Both the position numbers and the translations under genes were made by a program. The notes beneath the pieces were generated by a model that made no database searches, was not told where the DNA came from, and was given only the letters and a program-made list of their open reading frames with translations. A stretch of DNA of 34,666 nucleotides. Origin: Streptomyces sp. WAC 04229 (GTDB lineage: Bacteria > Actinomycetota > Actinomycetes > Streptomycetales > Streptomycetaceae). Position 1 is the stretch's first letter. Each line of letters opens with the position of its first letter. The DNA is taken from the NCBI RefSeq assembly GCF_003947455.1, contig NZ_QHJH01000069.1:1-34666 (forward strand). Direction: 5' to 3'. This document shows, piece after piece, positions 17,372-25,927 of this stretch.

Positions 17372-17671
17372 CTACTGCAGGTACCTGGACGCCGCCAGGT
17401 CGCCCTCCATGTACGTACCGCCGGACGAGCCGACGACGTGTCCGATGCTCATGAGGGCCTGGTGGATGTCACTGGTCTCCTTGCGCCAGAGTTCCAGCTT
17501 CAGCCCATAGGCTTCCTGAGCCTTGCCCGCCCAGTACTGTTTGCTGCCTTCCACCATCTTGGTGAGCTGCTGAATGTCCTCGTCGAGCAGCTTCGCCTCG
17601 TTGGCGAGGTTGGTCGCCGCGAAGTCGAGTCCGTCGTAGGTCACCTGCAGACCGTCGGCGTTACGGCTCAT
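17372..17671 (-). CDS. esxA: WXG100 secreted protein EsxA-like
   Basis: The 99-aa protein is a helical-hairpin WXG100 substrate. The turn motif is Trp47-Ala-Gly49 in QYWAGKAQEAY. Near the C-terminus Tyr87-Met-Glu-Gly-Asp91 matches the YxxxD/E type VII export signal, so this partner should carry the signal for the dimer. It is the last gene of the minus-strand operon, 102 bases downstream of esxB, and a strong terminator follows. In S. coelicolor the EsxA/EsxB pair is exported and affects sporulation. The A/B naming could be swapped in another scheme. Confidence 0.9.
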   Translation of the reverse strand: MSRNADGLQVTYDGLDFAATNLANEAKLLDEDIQQLTKMVEGSKQYWAGKAQEAYGLKLELWRKETSDIHQALMSIGHVVGSSGGTYMEGDLAASRYLQ

Positions 17672-17773
17672 CTCTGCTTACCCCTTCTCGTTCCGGATGT
17701 GCTCCGGCTGTGGCTGTTGTCTGCACCGCGCGCCTTGCCCAATCGGGCGTCCGGTGCCTGTTGACCGCTCGCC

Positions 17774-18121
17774 TCAGAACGAGCTGAGGGGCGACGACTG
17801 CACGGTGGGAGCGCCGTCGTTGACGTTGATCTTGTTCACGGCGGCAAGGACTTCGTCTTCCTTGCTGTCCTTGATGTTGCGCGTCGCGGTCATCGCGTCC
17901 ACGACGTCGGCGAGGATGCGGCCCATGTTCTGCAGGGACGTGTTGATCTCGTACTGCTTCTTGTCGAACGCGGCACGGCCGATGCCCTGCCACTGGCCCT
18001 CAAGGCTGTCGATCACACCCTGAAGGTTGTGCACCCGCTTGCGGATGCTCTCGAACTTCTCGTACATGTCCTTCTGCAGCTTGATGACTGCTGCATCTTC
18101 GAGCTTCTGGTCGACGGCCAT
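17774..18121 (-). CDS. esxB: WXG100 secreted protein EsxB-like
   Basis: The 115-aa protein has the WXG100 form: two helices joined at Trp44-Gln-Gly46 (GQWQGIGRAAF). Unlike its neighbour it has no C-terminal YxxxD/E signal; the tail is an extended Asn/Ser/Pro-rich segment ending in PLSSF. It should pair with the downstream esxA product and travel with it. The ATG at 18121 follows a purine-rich GGGAGGG...GGGGCGG stretch. The mycosin gene ends 56 bases upstream, so the genes are likely co-transcribed. Confidence 0.9.
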   Translation of the reverse strand: MAVDQKLEDAAVIKLQKDMYEKFESIRKRVHNLQGVIDSLEGQWQGIGRAAFDKKQYEINTSLQNMGRILADVVDAMTATRNIKDSKEDEVLAAVNKINVNDGAPTVQSSPLSSF

Positions 18122-18177
18122 GATCCGCCCCTGCCCTCCCTGTTGCTTCTCTCGTTACGACACCGACGACGCCAGTG

Positions 18178-19467
18178 TCAGTTCGCGCGCCGCGCGCGCA
18201 GTACGGCGAAGGCGCCGCCACCGATGACGACGACTGCTGCGGCGCCGCCCAGTGTGATCCAGAGGGTGCTGCTGCTGTCGTTCGATGCGTTCGCCGAGAC
18301 GGCATTCGCATCGTCCGATCCTGCTGCCGCCTGCTTGTCCTTGGCAGTCCCTCCCGCACCCTGTGACGCAGCCGAGTCACCCGCGGACGGCTCGGGCGAG
18401 GCTGACGCCGGGGGAATCTCCGTCACCAGTTTCTCCCCCTTCTGCGTGTTCTCCTTCGCGAGCGGGTCGGAGTACGGCTCACCGGCGTCGTAATTCGGGT
18501 TCGCCAGCACCGAGCGGGGACGGATGGTGCCGTAGCCGGCGGTCGCGGTCGGCTCGTCCTTGGGCCACTTGCGGCCGGCCGTATCGATCAGCGCACGGGT
18601 GACCTGGTTCGCCGTCCAGTCCGGGTGAGCGGACCAGATGAGGGCGGCTGCCGCGGAGGTGATGGCGGTGGCGGAGCTGGTGCCTACGAGATCGTGACAA
18701 TACTGGTCGAAGCTCGGCTTGCAGTAGCCGGGGATGTTCTCGCCTGGGGCGACCAAGTCCACGTAACGGCCCGACTGGGCGAAGTCCGATATGCGGCTCT
18801 TTTCATCGATGGATGACACACCGATGACATACGGATAAGCGGCGGGGTAGTCGATGTAGCCGCTGTCCCGACCCTCGTTCCCCACGGCCGCAATCAGCAA
18901 CTTGCCGTGAGAAGCAGCGTACTTGACCGCTGCTTCGAATTCCGGCTCGTAGGCAGGGGAGCCGAAGGACATGCTGATGATTCGCGCGTCGCTGTCCGCA
19001 ATGGCTTTGATCACTTCCATGGGCGTGGGAGCGAGTTCCTCATCCTTGGCGTTGTTCAAGGATGACGACGTGATGCGGTAGGGCACGATCTCCGCACCAG
19101 GTGCCAACCCCTTGATCCCGCCATCTGCCCCGGTGCCGGCAATCAATTCCGCCATGGTGGTCCCGTGGCCGTCGTAGTCCTTAGTGGCGCCGTATGCGAG
19201 CTGCTTGGGCACCTCGTCAGCCAGGACCTGCCCTTCAAGCGACGGCGTGTCGGGGTTCACTCCACTGTCTATAACAGCGACCTTGATGCCCTGCCCCGTA
19301 CTGACCTTCCACATCTTTTCGGCCTGCATCGGCCCCAGGTACCACTGCTCCGACTGCACGTCGGCCGCAGCAGCCTCTGGAGCGAAGGCCACACCGACTC
19401 CGACCAGGGTGCTCGTGACAATGCCCCCTAGGCGTATGCGTAGTCCGCGACGTGTTGCTGACTTCAT
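18178..19467 (-). CDS. mycP: Mycosin-type subtilisin protease MycP (copy 1)
   Basis: The 429-aa S8 protease has an N-terminal export signal (residues 1-35, ending AAAAD) and the triad Asp67 (VIDSG), His101 (DGHGT) and Ser264 (GTSSAT), with the oxyanion Asn197. Cys249 and Cys257 may form a disulfide. A Ser/Ala/Gln-rich linker leads to a single C-terminal membrane helix (LWITLGGAAAVVVIGG) and a basic tail. This is the mycosin layout: a membrane-tethered protease on the outer face that processes a substrate and stabilises the ESX complex. It starts 24 bases after the 565-aa gene and precedes esxB in the same operon. Confidence 0.94.
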   Translation of the reverse strand: MKSATRRGLRIRLGGIVTSTLVGVGVAFAPEAAAADVQSEQWYLGPMQAEKMWKVSTGQGIKVAVIDSGVNPDTPSLEGQVLADEVPKQLAYGATKDYDGHGTTMAELIAGTGADGGIKGLAPGAEIVPYRITSSSLNNAKDEELAPTPMEVIKAIADSDARIISMSFGSPAYEPEFEAAVKYAASHGKLLIAAVGNEGRDSGYIDYPAAYPYVIGVSSIDEKSRISDFAQSGRYVDLVAPGENIPGYCKPSFDQYCHDLVGTSSATAITSAAAALIWSAHPDWTANQVTRALIDTAGRKWPKDEPTATAGYGTIRPRSVLANPNYDAGEPYSDPLAKENTQKGEKLVTEIPPASASPEPSAGDSAASQGAGGTAKDKQAAAGSDDANAVSANASNDSSSTLWITLGGAAAVVVIGGGAFAVLRARRAN

Positions 19468-19491
19468 GATGAGAAGAGTCCTCGCTCGCGC

Positions 19492-21189
19492 TCAGTTGAC
19501 AACTGGCGGCACATCGCGCCGCAGATTCGTAGGCAAGTGTGTCTCTTCGTCCTCGACCAGGTAATCGGGACGCTGCGCCCCTTCTTCCGTACGGTCGTCA
19601 CGACGGCGGCCACGTCCGCCGGGCCCCCGTACAAGGCCTGCACCGCCACGGGTCATGCCGTTCCGCTCGGCACCGGCAGCAGAATTGCGCCCTGCGGGAA
19701 CCCCTGTGATGCCAGGCTGCGTCGCAGATCGCCCCTTGCCTGGCTGGGCGCCGGACGCTGCTTCGGCTCCGACAACCGTGCCACGGGGGAACCTTGGACT
19801 GTTTCGCTCGGCCGCCCCTGAACTGCCCCCCGGTCTGCCGCCGACTACACCACTCGATCGTGCGCCAGTGACTGGACCTCCTGTCGGTCGCGGTGCCGCC
19901 GTGGGATTGGCGCGCGGTGTACCGCCGCTCACCCCTTGCCTCATAGGAGAGGGCCCAACTCCTGAGGTGCCGCCCTTGGCAACGGGCTGCCCTGCAGGCG
20001 CCGCACGCCCCACCTGGTTCAAAGGCCCTTGGTTGACCGGACGCCCCGAACTCGGGCCTCCATTGCCCGCACCGCTGGGGGGCACTCGCCCCTGAGCGGA
20101 CAGGGGCGGCTTGACGCCGGCTGGTCCACCCCTGTCCCGAACCGAGCGGGCAGGGGTAACCGGGGAGCCGTAACCGGTAGTGAACGGAGCAGTCGGCCCG
20201 CTGCCTTCGGCCGGAGGCAGCGTGGTCGGAAGAGTGTGGCCGGCGATGGGAGCCGTGGGAAGCGTCGGGATTGCGGCGCTGTCGATGGTCGTCCCAACGG
20301 GCACGTCAGCGTAGGCGGTCTCGTCTGTGATGCCGTGAGGAGAAACGACCGTGCCGTCCGTGTCCTGCGGCGGAGCCGGGTCTTCCATGTCAATGGTCGA
20401 GTGACTGTCCGAGATGCTCCCGGTCCTGCTTTCCTGTACGCCGCCGGATCCAGACGCAATCGGCGCCCCATCCCGCAAATCTCTGGTGGGCTTCGGCACA
20501 CCCACGTCCGGCATTGTCGTGAACTTGGGAGGCTCCAGTGCCGTGAGCTGCTGCTCCGATACCGCGTAGTACGACGACAACCGGTTCATCTGATTGATCG
20601 CCTCTTGGCGATCCTTCTCCACACGAACCGCTTCGGCGTACTCGTTGTTGCCCTCGACCTGCTTGGGTGTCGGAAGCTGCTCGGGCCGCAAGGCCTTGCT
20701 CCCCGGCCTCGTATCACGTGGCGGCATGGCCTTGCGTACGGCTGCCAGGCCGACGGCAGCAGCTGTGATCTGGTCTCCCGCGCCGCCGGCGAAAGTACTC
20801 AGCCCGTAGGTGCTGGTGACAAGCGAGCGCCCCCACTTACGGAACGCTTCGCCCGACTCGCCAACCCAGCGGACATTGCCGATGTGCCCTTCCAGTTCCT
20901 TGGCAGCGTCCTTGATGGCGTCCCGCGCATCCCACAGCGCCTTGCCGGAGCTCTCCAGGTCTTCTGGATTCGTCTGTTCCACGAGATCGACCATCTCGTT
21001 GAGGTCGTGGTTCTCGAAGTTCGTCCGGCCCTGCAAGGCCGGACCCAGCGGCGTCGATTCGACAGCCGACTGCAACATCCTGTTGAAGATCCCGAACGCA
21101 GGACGCTCTTCCAGGCGGCGCGTGAAGTCCGCGACGGCGTTCTGTTTGGAGACTCGGTCGTAGTCCGCCTCGTGGTGCTCGTCGGACAT
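19492..21189 (-). CDS. WXG-domain protein with Pro/Gly-rich tail, likely T7SS substrate
   Basis: The 565-aa protein has a helical N-terminal region (about residues 55-150) with a WXG turn, Trp108-Val-Gly110, in the context ...IGNVRWVGESGEAFRKWG. Further helices run to about residue 220, and a YxxxE stretch, Tyr208 to Glu212, fits a type VII export signal. From about 225 to the end it is low-complexity, rich in Pro, Gly, Thr, Ser, Ala and Arg. The design resembles large PPE or EspB-like substrates: a helical export domain plus an extended tail. It starts two bases after the 149-aa gene, so the two are probably made and exported as partners. I know no named family member; function unknown. Confidence 0.85.
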   Translation of the reverse strand: MSDEHHEADYDRVSKQNAVADFTRRLEERPAFGIFNRMLQSAVESTPLGPALQGRTNFENHDLNEMVDLVEQTNPEDLESSGKALWDARDAIKDAAKELEGHIGNVRWVGESGEAFRKWGRSLVTSTYGLSTFAGGAGDQITAAAVGLAAVRKAMPPRDTRPGSKALRPEQLPTPKQVEGNNEYAEAVRVEKDRQEAINQMNRLSSYYAVSEQQLTALEPPKFTTMPDVGVPKPTRDLRDGAPIASGSGGVQESRTGSISDSHSTIDMEDPAPPQDTDGTVVSPHGITDETAYADVPVGTTIDSAAIPTLPTAPIAGHTLPTTLPPAEGSGPTAPFTTGYGSPVTPARSVRDRGGPAGVKPPLSAQGRVPPSGAGNGGPSSGRPVNQGPLNQVGRAAPAGQPVAKGGTSGVGPSPMRQGVSGGTPRANPTAAPRPTGGPVTGARSSGVVGGRPGGSSGAAERNSPRFPRGTVVGAEAASGAQPGKGRSATQPGITGVPAGRNSAAGAERNGMTRGGAGLVRGPGGRGRRRDDRTEEGAQRPDYLVEDEETHLPTNLRRDVPPVVN

Positions 21190-21191
21190 CG

Positions 21192-21641
21192 TCAGAGACT
21201 CCCGCTCGTAGCCGTCTGCTTGGTGTGCTGGCCTTCGCCCCCGGCGCCCTCGACCTGCTTGATCTGCGCGTGGATCTGCTCGAAACGGTGGCGCTGCTCC
21301 TCTTCGAGATTGTCGAAGCCCACGTGCGCGCCCCTGACGGCGATTCCGATCGCCTCGATCTGCAGGTGCAGGATCTTGGAGAGGGAGGTCAGCTCCTCGT
21401 GAACCCGGTTGTACTGGAGGTACAGCCCGTGGGCCTCCGGGAACGCGGCCATGCTGCCGCTGTTCAGCGAGGAGGGCTTGATCCTTTGCGCGCCGATGCG
21501 CGTCGGATCACCCGCCGATCCCTCAAGATTGCGAAGCGCGCTGTCCACCCGCTTCACGAATGTCGACAGCGCCTCGCCCGTGACCTCCAGGTTGGCCGCC
21601 CTGGCAGCGGACGCCCCTCCCACCATTTCCACCGGAAGCAT
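21192..21641 (-). CDS. Small helical protein, probable partner of the 565-aa T7SS protein
   Basis: The 149-aa protein is predicted all-helical, with a strong helix from about residue 85 to 125 (LHLQIEAIGIAVRG, then EEEQRHRFEQIHAQIKQ) and a Gly/Thr/Ser tail. It has no WXG and no signal peptide. The ATG at 21641 has GGGGGAGGT six bases upstream, which decides it over an ATG 11 codons earlier. As first gene of the operon, directly before the large WXG protein, it holds the position of a PE- or EspC-like partner or a dedicated chaperone. That role is inference from order and fold type. Confidence 0.78.
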   Translation of the reverse strand: MLPVEMVGGASAARAANLEVTGEALSTFVKRVDSALRNLEGSAGDPTRIGAQRIKPSSLNSGSMAAFPEAHGLYLQYNRVHEELTSLSKILHLQIEAIGIAVRGAHVGFDNLEEEQRHRFEQIHAQIKQVEGAGGEGQHTKQTATSGSL

Positions 21642-21711
21642 GCTGGTACCTCCCCCGTTTCCCCGTACATCCATCGTCCGAGCCTGACTGAACCGCTCGC
21701 ACGCACAACTG

Positions 21712-21740
21712 ATCGTAACCGCGAGAGATCGATACTGTAG
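21712..21740 (-). promoter_or_regulatory. Candidate promoter of the esx-mycosin operon
   Basis: On the minus strand a -10-like TACGAT (plus-strand ATCGTA, 21712-21717) lies 71 bases upstream of the first ATG of the operon. CTACAG sits at about the right distance as a weak -35. It is the best promoter-like word in this gap, not a proven site. Confidence 0.35.
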
Positions 21741-21887
21741 CCACCGGGCAGGCCATCCCTAACCGCCGTGTACGCCAGCCTTGTTGCTCGCGCACACACT
21801 GGTTTCGACGTTCAACCATCGAAGCGTCGCTCTGACCTCACCTACAACCCTCGCGCCCATGTGACGCGCGCAGAGATCCAACCAGCC

Positions 21888-22049
21888 GTCGACGTGCCCG
21901 CTTGGATCGGGCTACCGGGACGGGCAGGTCGCCCAGCTGCGGCGCACCTTCACCAGGAAGGGCGGCGGACTGTCGAGATCGTCTACCTGGTCAACAACTC
22001 GGACGCCCGCGACACCGGCCGCCCCATCAGCCTCTTCCTGGCCGCGTGA
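21888..22049 (+). pseudogene. Decayed transposase fragment (ISAs1-like)
   Basis: Pieces of a DDE transposase are readable only by changing frame. DVPAWIG is in one frame (from 21888), GQVAQLRRTFTRKG in a second (from 21922), and RRTVEIVYLVNNSD back in the first (from 21966). It then jumps to PISLFLAA and a stop at 22047, so most of the catalytic domain is missing. The order and wording match my memory of ISAs1-family transposases of Streptomyces (VAQLRRT, then K, then VEVVYLI). No terminal repeats were found. The whole gap 21642-22134 otherwise shows only the operon promoter candidate. It is a relic, not an active element. Confidence 0.6.
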
Positions 22050-22134
22050 CAATGGCTTTACCGGGGCCCTGTGCCGGTGTTCCACCTGGTTGCGACGTCG
22101 TCACACCGTTCCTCGGCGCTCCATGTCCACCATC

Positions 22135-22821
22135 TCAAGAGGATTCCAGCAAGTGGCCATTGTCGAAGACACCCCCGCGCTCGCCCACGCTCACCGGGAC
22201 ATTGACCCAGCGGGACTCGCCGTCGACGGTCGATGCGTACTGGCAGCGGCGGCCGGTGTCCTGGTCGTATGCGACGCGTTCGACGTCCGGCACCTTGTCG
22301 CAGCGCAGGTGCTTGCTGACCCGGTTGTACTCCCTCCAGAAGTTGCCGTAGACGGACTTCGCCGTCAGCACGGCCTGGCCGGCGTTGATGATTTCGTACA
22401 GTTTCAAGTCACCGGCCGGCTCGTCGAAGTGGATGCACCAGGTCACCTTCACGCCTTCGTAGCTGACGGTGCATCGAGTGGTCGCGCCCGGCTCCTTGCT
22501 CACCTTGCCGCCCTCGCACGCGGCGTTGGTCTTCCCGGGTATCCCGGCCATGTCCACGGTCTGTTTGCGCATCGTCCACAGCATTCGCTCAGTGGGCGTG
22601 GCGTCGTCGGTGGGCTCCGGCGGCAGAGAGCCGCGCAGCGTCTTCACCGTCAGGAGCTCAGGCTCGGCCGAGGTGATCGCCACGGGCAGTTCCTTGCCGC
22701 TCTTCGGCAGCGCGGTGTCGGCAGGGCGGGAAGCGCTCTCGTCAGCCGATCCCGACCCACCGCAGCCCGCGGGGACGAGAGCGATCAGGGCCACGCCCAC
22801 AAGATTTCTACCGATGCGCAT
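22135..22821 (-). CDS. Putative lipoprotein of the accessory insert
   Basis: The 228-aa protein starts with a basic N-terminus and hydrophobic core leading to VPAGC, with Cys20 as the likely lipidated residue, followed by GGSGSADES. The mature part has at least four Cys (segments AACEGG, TRCTVS, TWCIHF and LRCDKV) and a YEIINAGQAVLTAKSVYGNFW stretch. It looks like an actinobacterial surface lipoprotein of unknown role. The lipobox has Pro at -3, not the usual Leu, so lipidation is likely but not certain. The ATG at 22821 is chosen because it gives the signal peptide directly; a longer frame upstream has no coding look. It points away from the three plus-strand accessory genes. Confidence 0.75.
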   Translation of the reverse strand: MRIGRNLVGVALIALVPAGCGGSGSADESASRPADTALPKSGKELPVAITSAEPELLTVKTLRGSLPPEPTDDATPTERMLWTMRKQTVDMAGIPGKTNAACEGGKVSKEPGATTRCTVSYEGVKVTWCIHFDEPAGDLKLYEIINAGQAVLTAKSVYGNFWREYNRVSKHLRCDKVPDVERVAYDQDTGRRCQYASTVDGESRWVNVPVSVGERGGVFDNGHLLESS

Positions 22822-23109
22822 GAGGCCACAATCTAGCCAGAGGTGCAGCCCATCGAGTTCTACTGGCAGCCACCTTGGCTTTTGATCGGCACGCAGGCGC
22901 GAGAGTACGCCGTCGCTCCGGGTCCGTCGGCCGGCTTCGGCAGGGGAGGCCGGGCCACGGGGCGTGCACCTGCCGGGATACAACCGTTATCGTCCAGTTT
23001 GGGCAATTAACTACCGGCCCCCTGGGCGGGCGATGATATAAGCGATGGGTGATCAGGTCGGTGGCTGCACGAGTACGATGCAGCGGCGTCCGGACGGACT
23101 GGGGGAATC

Positions 23110-23538
23110 GTGACGTTCGAGCAGGAATGGGCCCAACTGCGCGAGGCGGCGTCGGCCAAGCAGACCGCCATGCAGATCGACAGCCTTCCGGCGGAGGGCG
23201 GCAGGGGCGGCGGGAAGGACCTGGTAGTCCACCGGGACGACCTCGGCGCCATCGGCAACGACGCGTACGACCTGCTGGGACGGCTGACGAAGGACGGTGA
23301 CCACGCCCGTGTCTCCACGTTCGACGCGGCGACGGCACTGACCAACGGAGACTTCGTCTGTGGTTCGGGCTTGCTGAAGGTGCACGACAACTGGCAGACC
23401 CATCTCGGGACGTTGCTGGACGCCTGTGGGCAGATATCGAATCACCTCGATTACAGCAGGGCCCGGCACACCAAGGACGAGGCGAAGGTCGAGGGGGATC
23501 TGACCCGGATCTCCGTACTCACGGAATACATGAAGTAG
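23110..23538 (+). CDS. Small helical protein, first gene of accessory three-gene set
   Basis: The 142-aa protein is mostly helical and lacks a signal peptide and membrane helix. It has a single Trp (Trp95) at a possible turn, VHDNWQTHLGTLLDACGQISNHL, and ends in TEYMK. The size and pattern recall small ESX-associated proteins (WXG/EspC-like), but the WXG itself is absent. The GTG at 23110 follows GGGGGAATC. The 781-aa gene begins 20 bases after its stop, so they form an operon. The 288 bases upstream (22822-23109) show no gene; a TACGAT at about 23073 could be a -10 box, weakly. Function unknown. Confidence 0.75.
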   Translation: MTFEQEWAQLREAASAKQTAMQIDSLPAEGGRGGGKDLVVHRDDLGAIGNDAYDLLGRLTKDGDHARVSTFDAATALTNGDFVCGSGLLKVHDNWQTHLGTLLDACGQISNHLDYSRARHTKDEAKVEGDLTRISVLTEYMK

Positions 23539-23558
23539 GGCTCGGGGGAGCGCGCAGG

Positions 23559-25904
23559 ATGCTGAAGTACGAGGACATCATCGACGCCCCGTTGGGGAAG
23601 CTGAAGACCGCCGTCGACGACTGGTCGGAAATGACTAGAAAGCTGGACACACTCGCCACCGACGCCACCGACGGAATGAAGGCCAAGGCGGACAAGGCGG
23701 CCTGGGAGGGCGTCAACGCAGGCGTCACCAAGGCGTTCATCCGCAAGACCGTCGAGGAGTTCGCAGACGCCGTGGTCGAGGCCAAGGGCGTGCACCGGAT
23801 CCTTCAAGAGGGCTACACGGCCATCAAGAAGGCCAAGGACGATTTGGTCAACATCAGGGACCACGAGGGTCCCGGGGCCGGTGTCCGGGTCGACGGCAAT
23901 GGCAAGGTCACGGCGAAGAAGCCGTTGTCCGAGATCCCCGCGGCGCGCCACGACCCCGACTACAGCAAGCTCCTGCAGGAGGAGAAGAAGAACATCGAGT
24001 CGTGGCAGAAGAAGATCGACCTCATCGTCGACAACTGCAACGACACCGACGTCTCCTTGAACAACACCCTTGCGGCCAACGCCACCGGCCGCAAAGACTT
24101 CGGTGCCCCCAAGTACACCAAGCTGGACCAGGAGGAGGCGGCCCGTGCCGCGGCCCTGGCGGCTCACGGCCGGGACATCTCACACAAGGATCTGGTGAAG
24201 CTCAACGAGCTTTTGAAGGACAACAGTTCGTCGGTGGAGTTCTCCAAGTACTTCTACGAGAAGCTCGGCCCCGAAAAGTCGCTCGCGTTCTTCGGCCAGC
24301 TCGCCACGGACACGTATGACTACAGCAAGGTCGACCCGGAACGACTCAAGGACGTCCAGGAGCTCCAGAAGAACCTCGGCCTCAACCTGGCCACCGCCTC
24401 CCACGACAAGGCGTTCACCGACAAGTGGGGTCCGGAGCTGCGCAAGTTGGGCACAGAGCACATTGCGCTGTCCAAGTACGACCAGGGCGGGCCCTTCGGA
24501 TACCAGTTGCTCGGCGGGATCATGCGGTACGGGAACTACGACGCGAAGTTCCTCAACCCGATCGCCGAACACGTGGCGCAACTGCACGCGAAGGACCCGG
24601 GCCTGTTCGCCGAGACCAAGATGGTGAACAGCTGGCTCAAGAATCCGTACAACCCCTCGGGCGTGAACGGCGCCGGCTACGAGCCGACCACCGCCATGCT
24701 GGAGGCGCTGGGCAACAGCCCGGAAGCAGCGAAGAAATTCTTCACCGACCCCCCGACCGCGTACAACGAGAACGGCACGGTCAACCACGGCGCCACGGCC
24801 GAACTCGGCAAGGACAAGGACGGCCAGGCGTTCGACAACTACCTCGACTTCTTCACCAACGAGAAGTGGGAGTCCTTCGGCGACGTCAACGCGAATGATC
24901 CGAAGGAATTCAAGGCGTCGCTCGACTACATGCCCGACGCCCTCGGCCATTCCCTGGAGTCGGCGACCCTCGGCTACCCGGCCGGGCACCCGGACGCCGA
25001 CGTGGTGCGGGACGAGGACAACGTCGCGGTCATGCAGCAGGTCATGGAGAAGTACGCCGATGACCCGGGCCTCCTCAAGGAGCGCCACGAGGCGATGGCC
25101 GACAGCCTGGGTGTCATGGGCGCCGGCTACATCGACGACATCAACTGGGCGCTGGACGAGAACGACAGGGAGAGCGCGTTCGCACCGGCCAAGAATCCGG
25201 AAGGGCACCTCGTTTTCTCGGACACCGTGGACGGGAACGGGAGGAGCGTTGTGCGAGGCTTCCTGAGCACCCTGGGCCAGCACCCGGACGCCTACGCGAC
25301 ACTGTCGGCCGCGGAGCAGGTCTACACCCGCAGTGTGCTGGAAGGAACCGTGGGCCCGGACGGCATCAATGAGGGCGCTGCCAGGGCGACCGTGCGTACG
25401 GGTGCAGAGGTGCAGGGCATGCTCGACCAGTCCCGGGCCGACCAGGTAAAGGCGACGGACCTCAAGACCCACGAGGACTACGAGAAGGCGGTCGCCAAGC
25501 GGGCGGGCTGGGTCGAGTTCGGGGCTGCGGCGGGTATCGCGGCGGGCGTCGCCTTCCTGCCTGCGACCGCGGCCGTGGGCACGGCCGCGGTACTCATCCC
25601 GTTGGCTACCGATACCGCCAGCGGTGCTGCGGAACAGCTCATCGGCCAGATGGTCGGCGACCTGTCAGACAACGCGGTGGATGAGCACAAGAAGAAGATC
25701 GAGGACCTCACCCATCACGAGAGGAAGATGATCTACACCGCAGGTGAGAGCATGGCCGAGGCCCCGATGAAGGAATTCCTGGCGCACAACGGCGTGGACC
25801 GTAACAGCGACTTCGGAGAGGACCTGCGCGCATCGATGCTGCTCGGCTACGGGGTCGGCAACGACCGGGAGAACCAGCAGGGCAACGACCCGGAGACTGG
25901 CTGA
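23559..25904 (+). CDS. Large protein, probable T7SS-linked substrate, unknown family
   Basis: The 781-aa protein begins with a helical region (residues 1-170, with a DAPLGKLKTAVDDWSEM start and Trp49-Glu-Gly51, a WXG-type turn, in KAAWEGVNAG). This is like the N-terminal export domains of large type VII substrates. The middle part (about 190-630) is soluble and alpha-rich with many Tyr and Asp residues. A hydrophobic Ala/Gly-rich segment follows at about residues 650-700 (FGAAAGIAAGVAFLPATAAVG), then a polar end. The hydrophobic block could insert into a membrane or be a glycine-zipper element. There is no known catalytic motif. I recall similar long Streptomyces proteins annotated only by a DUF. 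It sits between a small partner gene and a lipoprotein gene. Confidence 0.8.
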   Translation: MLKYEDIIDAPLGKLKTAVDDWSEMTRKLDTLATDATDGMKAKADKAAWEGVNAGVTKAFIRKTVEEFADAVVEAKGVHRILQEGYTAIKKAKDDLVNIRDHEGPGAGVRVDGNGKVTAKKPLSEIPAARHDPDYSKLLQEEKKNIESWQKKIDLIVDNCNDTDVSLNNTLAANATGRKDFGAPKYTKLDQEEAARAAALAAHGRDISHKDLVKLNELLKDNSSSVEFSKYFYEKLGPEKSLAFFGQLATDTYDYSKVDPERLKDVQELQKNLGLNLATASHDKAFTDKWGPELRKLGTEHIALSKYDQGGPFGYQLLGGIMRYGNYDAKFLNPIAEHVAQLHAKDPGLFAETKMVNSWLKNPYNPSGVNGAGYEPTTAMLEALGNSPEAAKKFFTDPPTAYNENGTVNHGATAELGKDKDGQAFDNYLDFFTNEKWESFGDVNANDPKEFKASLDYMPDALGHSLESATLGYPAGHPDADVVRDEDNVAVMQQVMEKYADDPGLLKERHEAMADSLGVMGAGYIDDINWALDENDRESAFAPAKNPEGHLVFSDTVDGNGRSVVRGFLSTLGQHPDAYATLSAAEQVYTRSVLEGTVGPDGINEGAARATVRTGAEVQGMLDQSRADQVKATDLKTHEDYEKAVAKRAGWVEFGAAAGIAAGVAFLPATAAVGTAAVLIPLATDTASGAAEQLIGQMVGDLSDNAVDEHKKKIEDLTHHERKMIYTAGESMAEAPMKEFLAHNGVDRNSDFGEDLRASMLLGYGVGNDRENQQGNDPETG

Positions 25905-25927
25905 GGCCAGGGGACTGCCGAGGAGAC

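Noticed and set aside
20029..21402. Plus-strand open frame opposite the 565-aa gene
   Set aside because: Crosses two real minus-strand genes, Arg-rich, no ribosome-binding site or motif.
21768..22049. 93-codon frame as an intact gene
   Set aside because: Only parts of it match a transposase, and the match jumps to another frame in the middle; recorded as a pseudogene.
24180..25472. Minus-strand open frame opposite the 781-aa gene
   Set aside because: Val/Leu/Arg-rich shadow with no start signal; the plus frame is in an operon with proper ribosome-binding sites.
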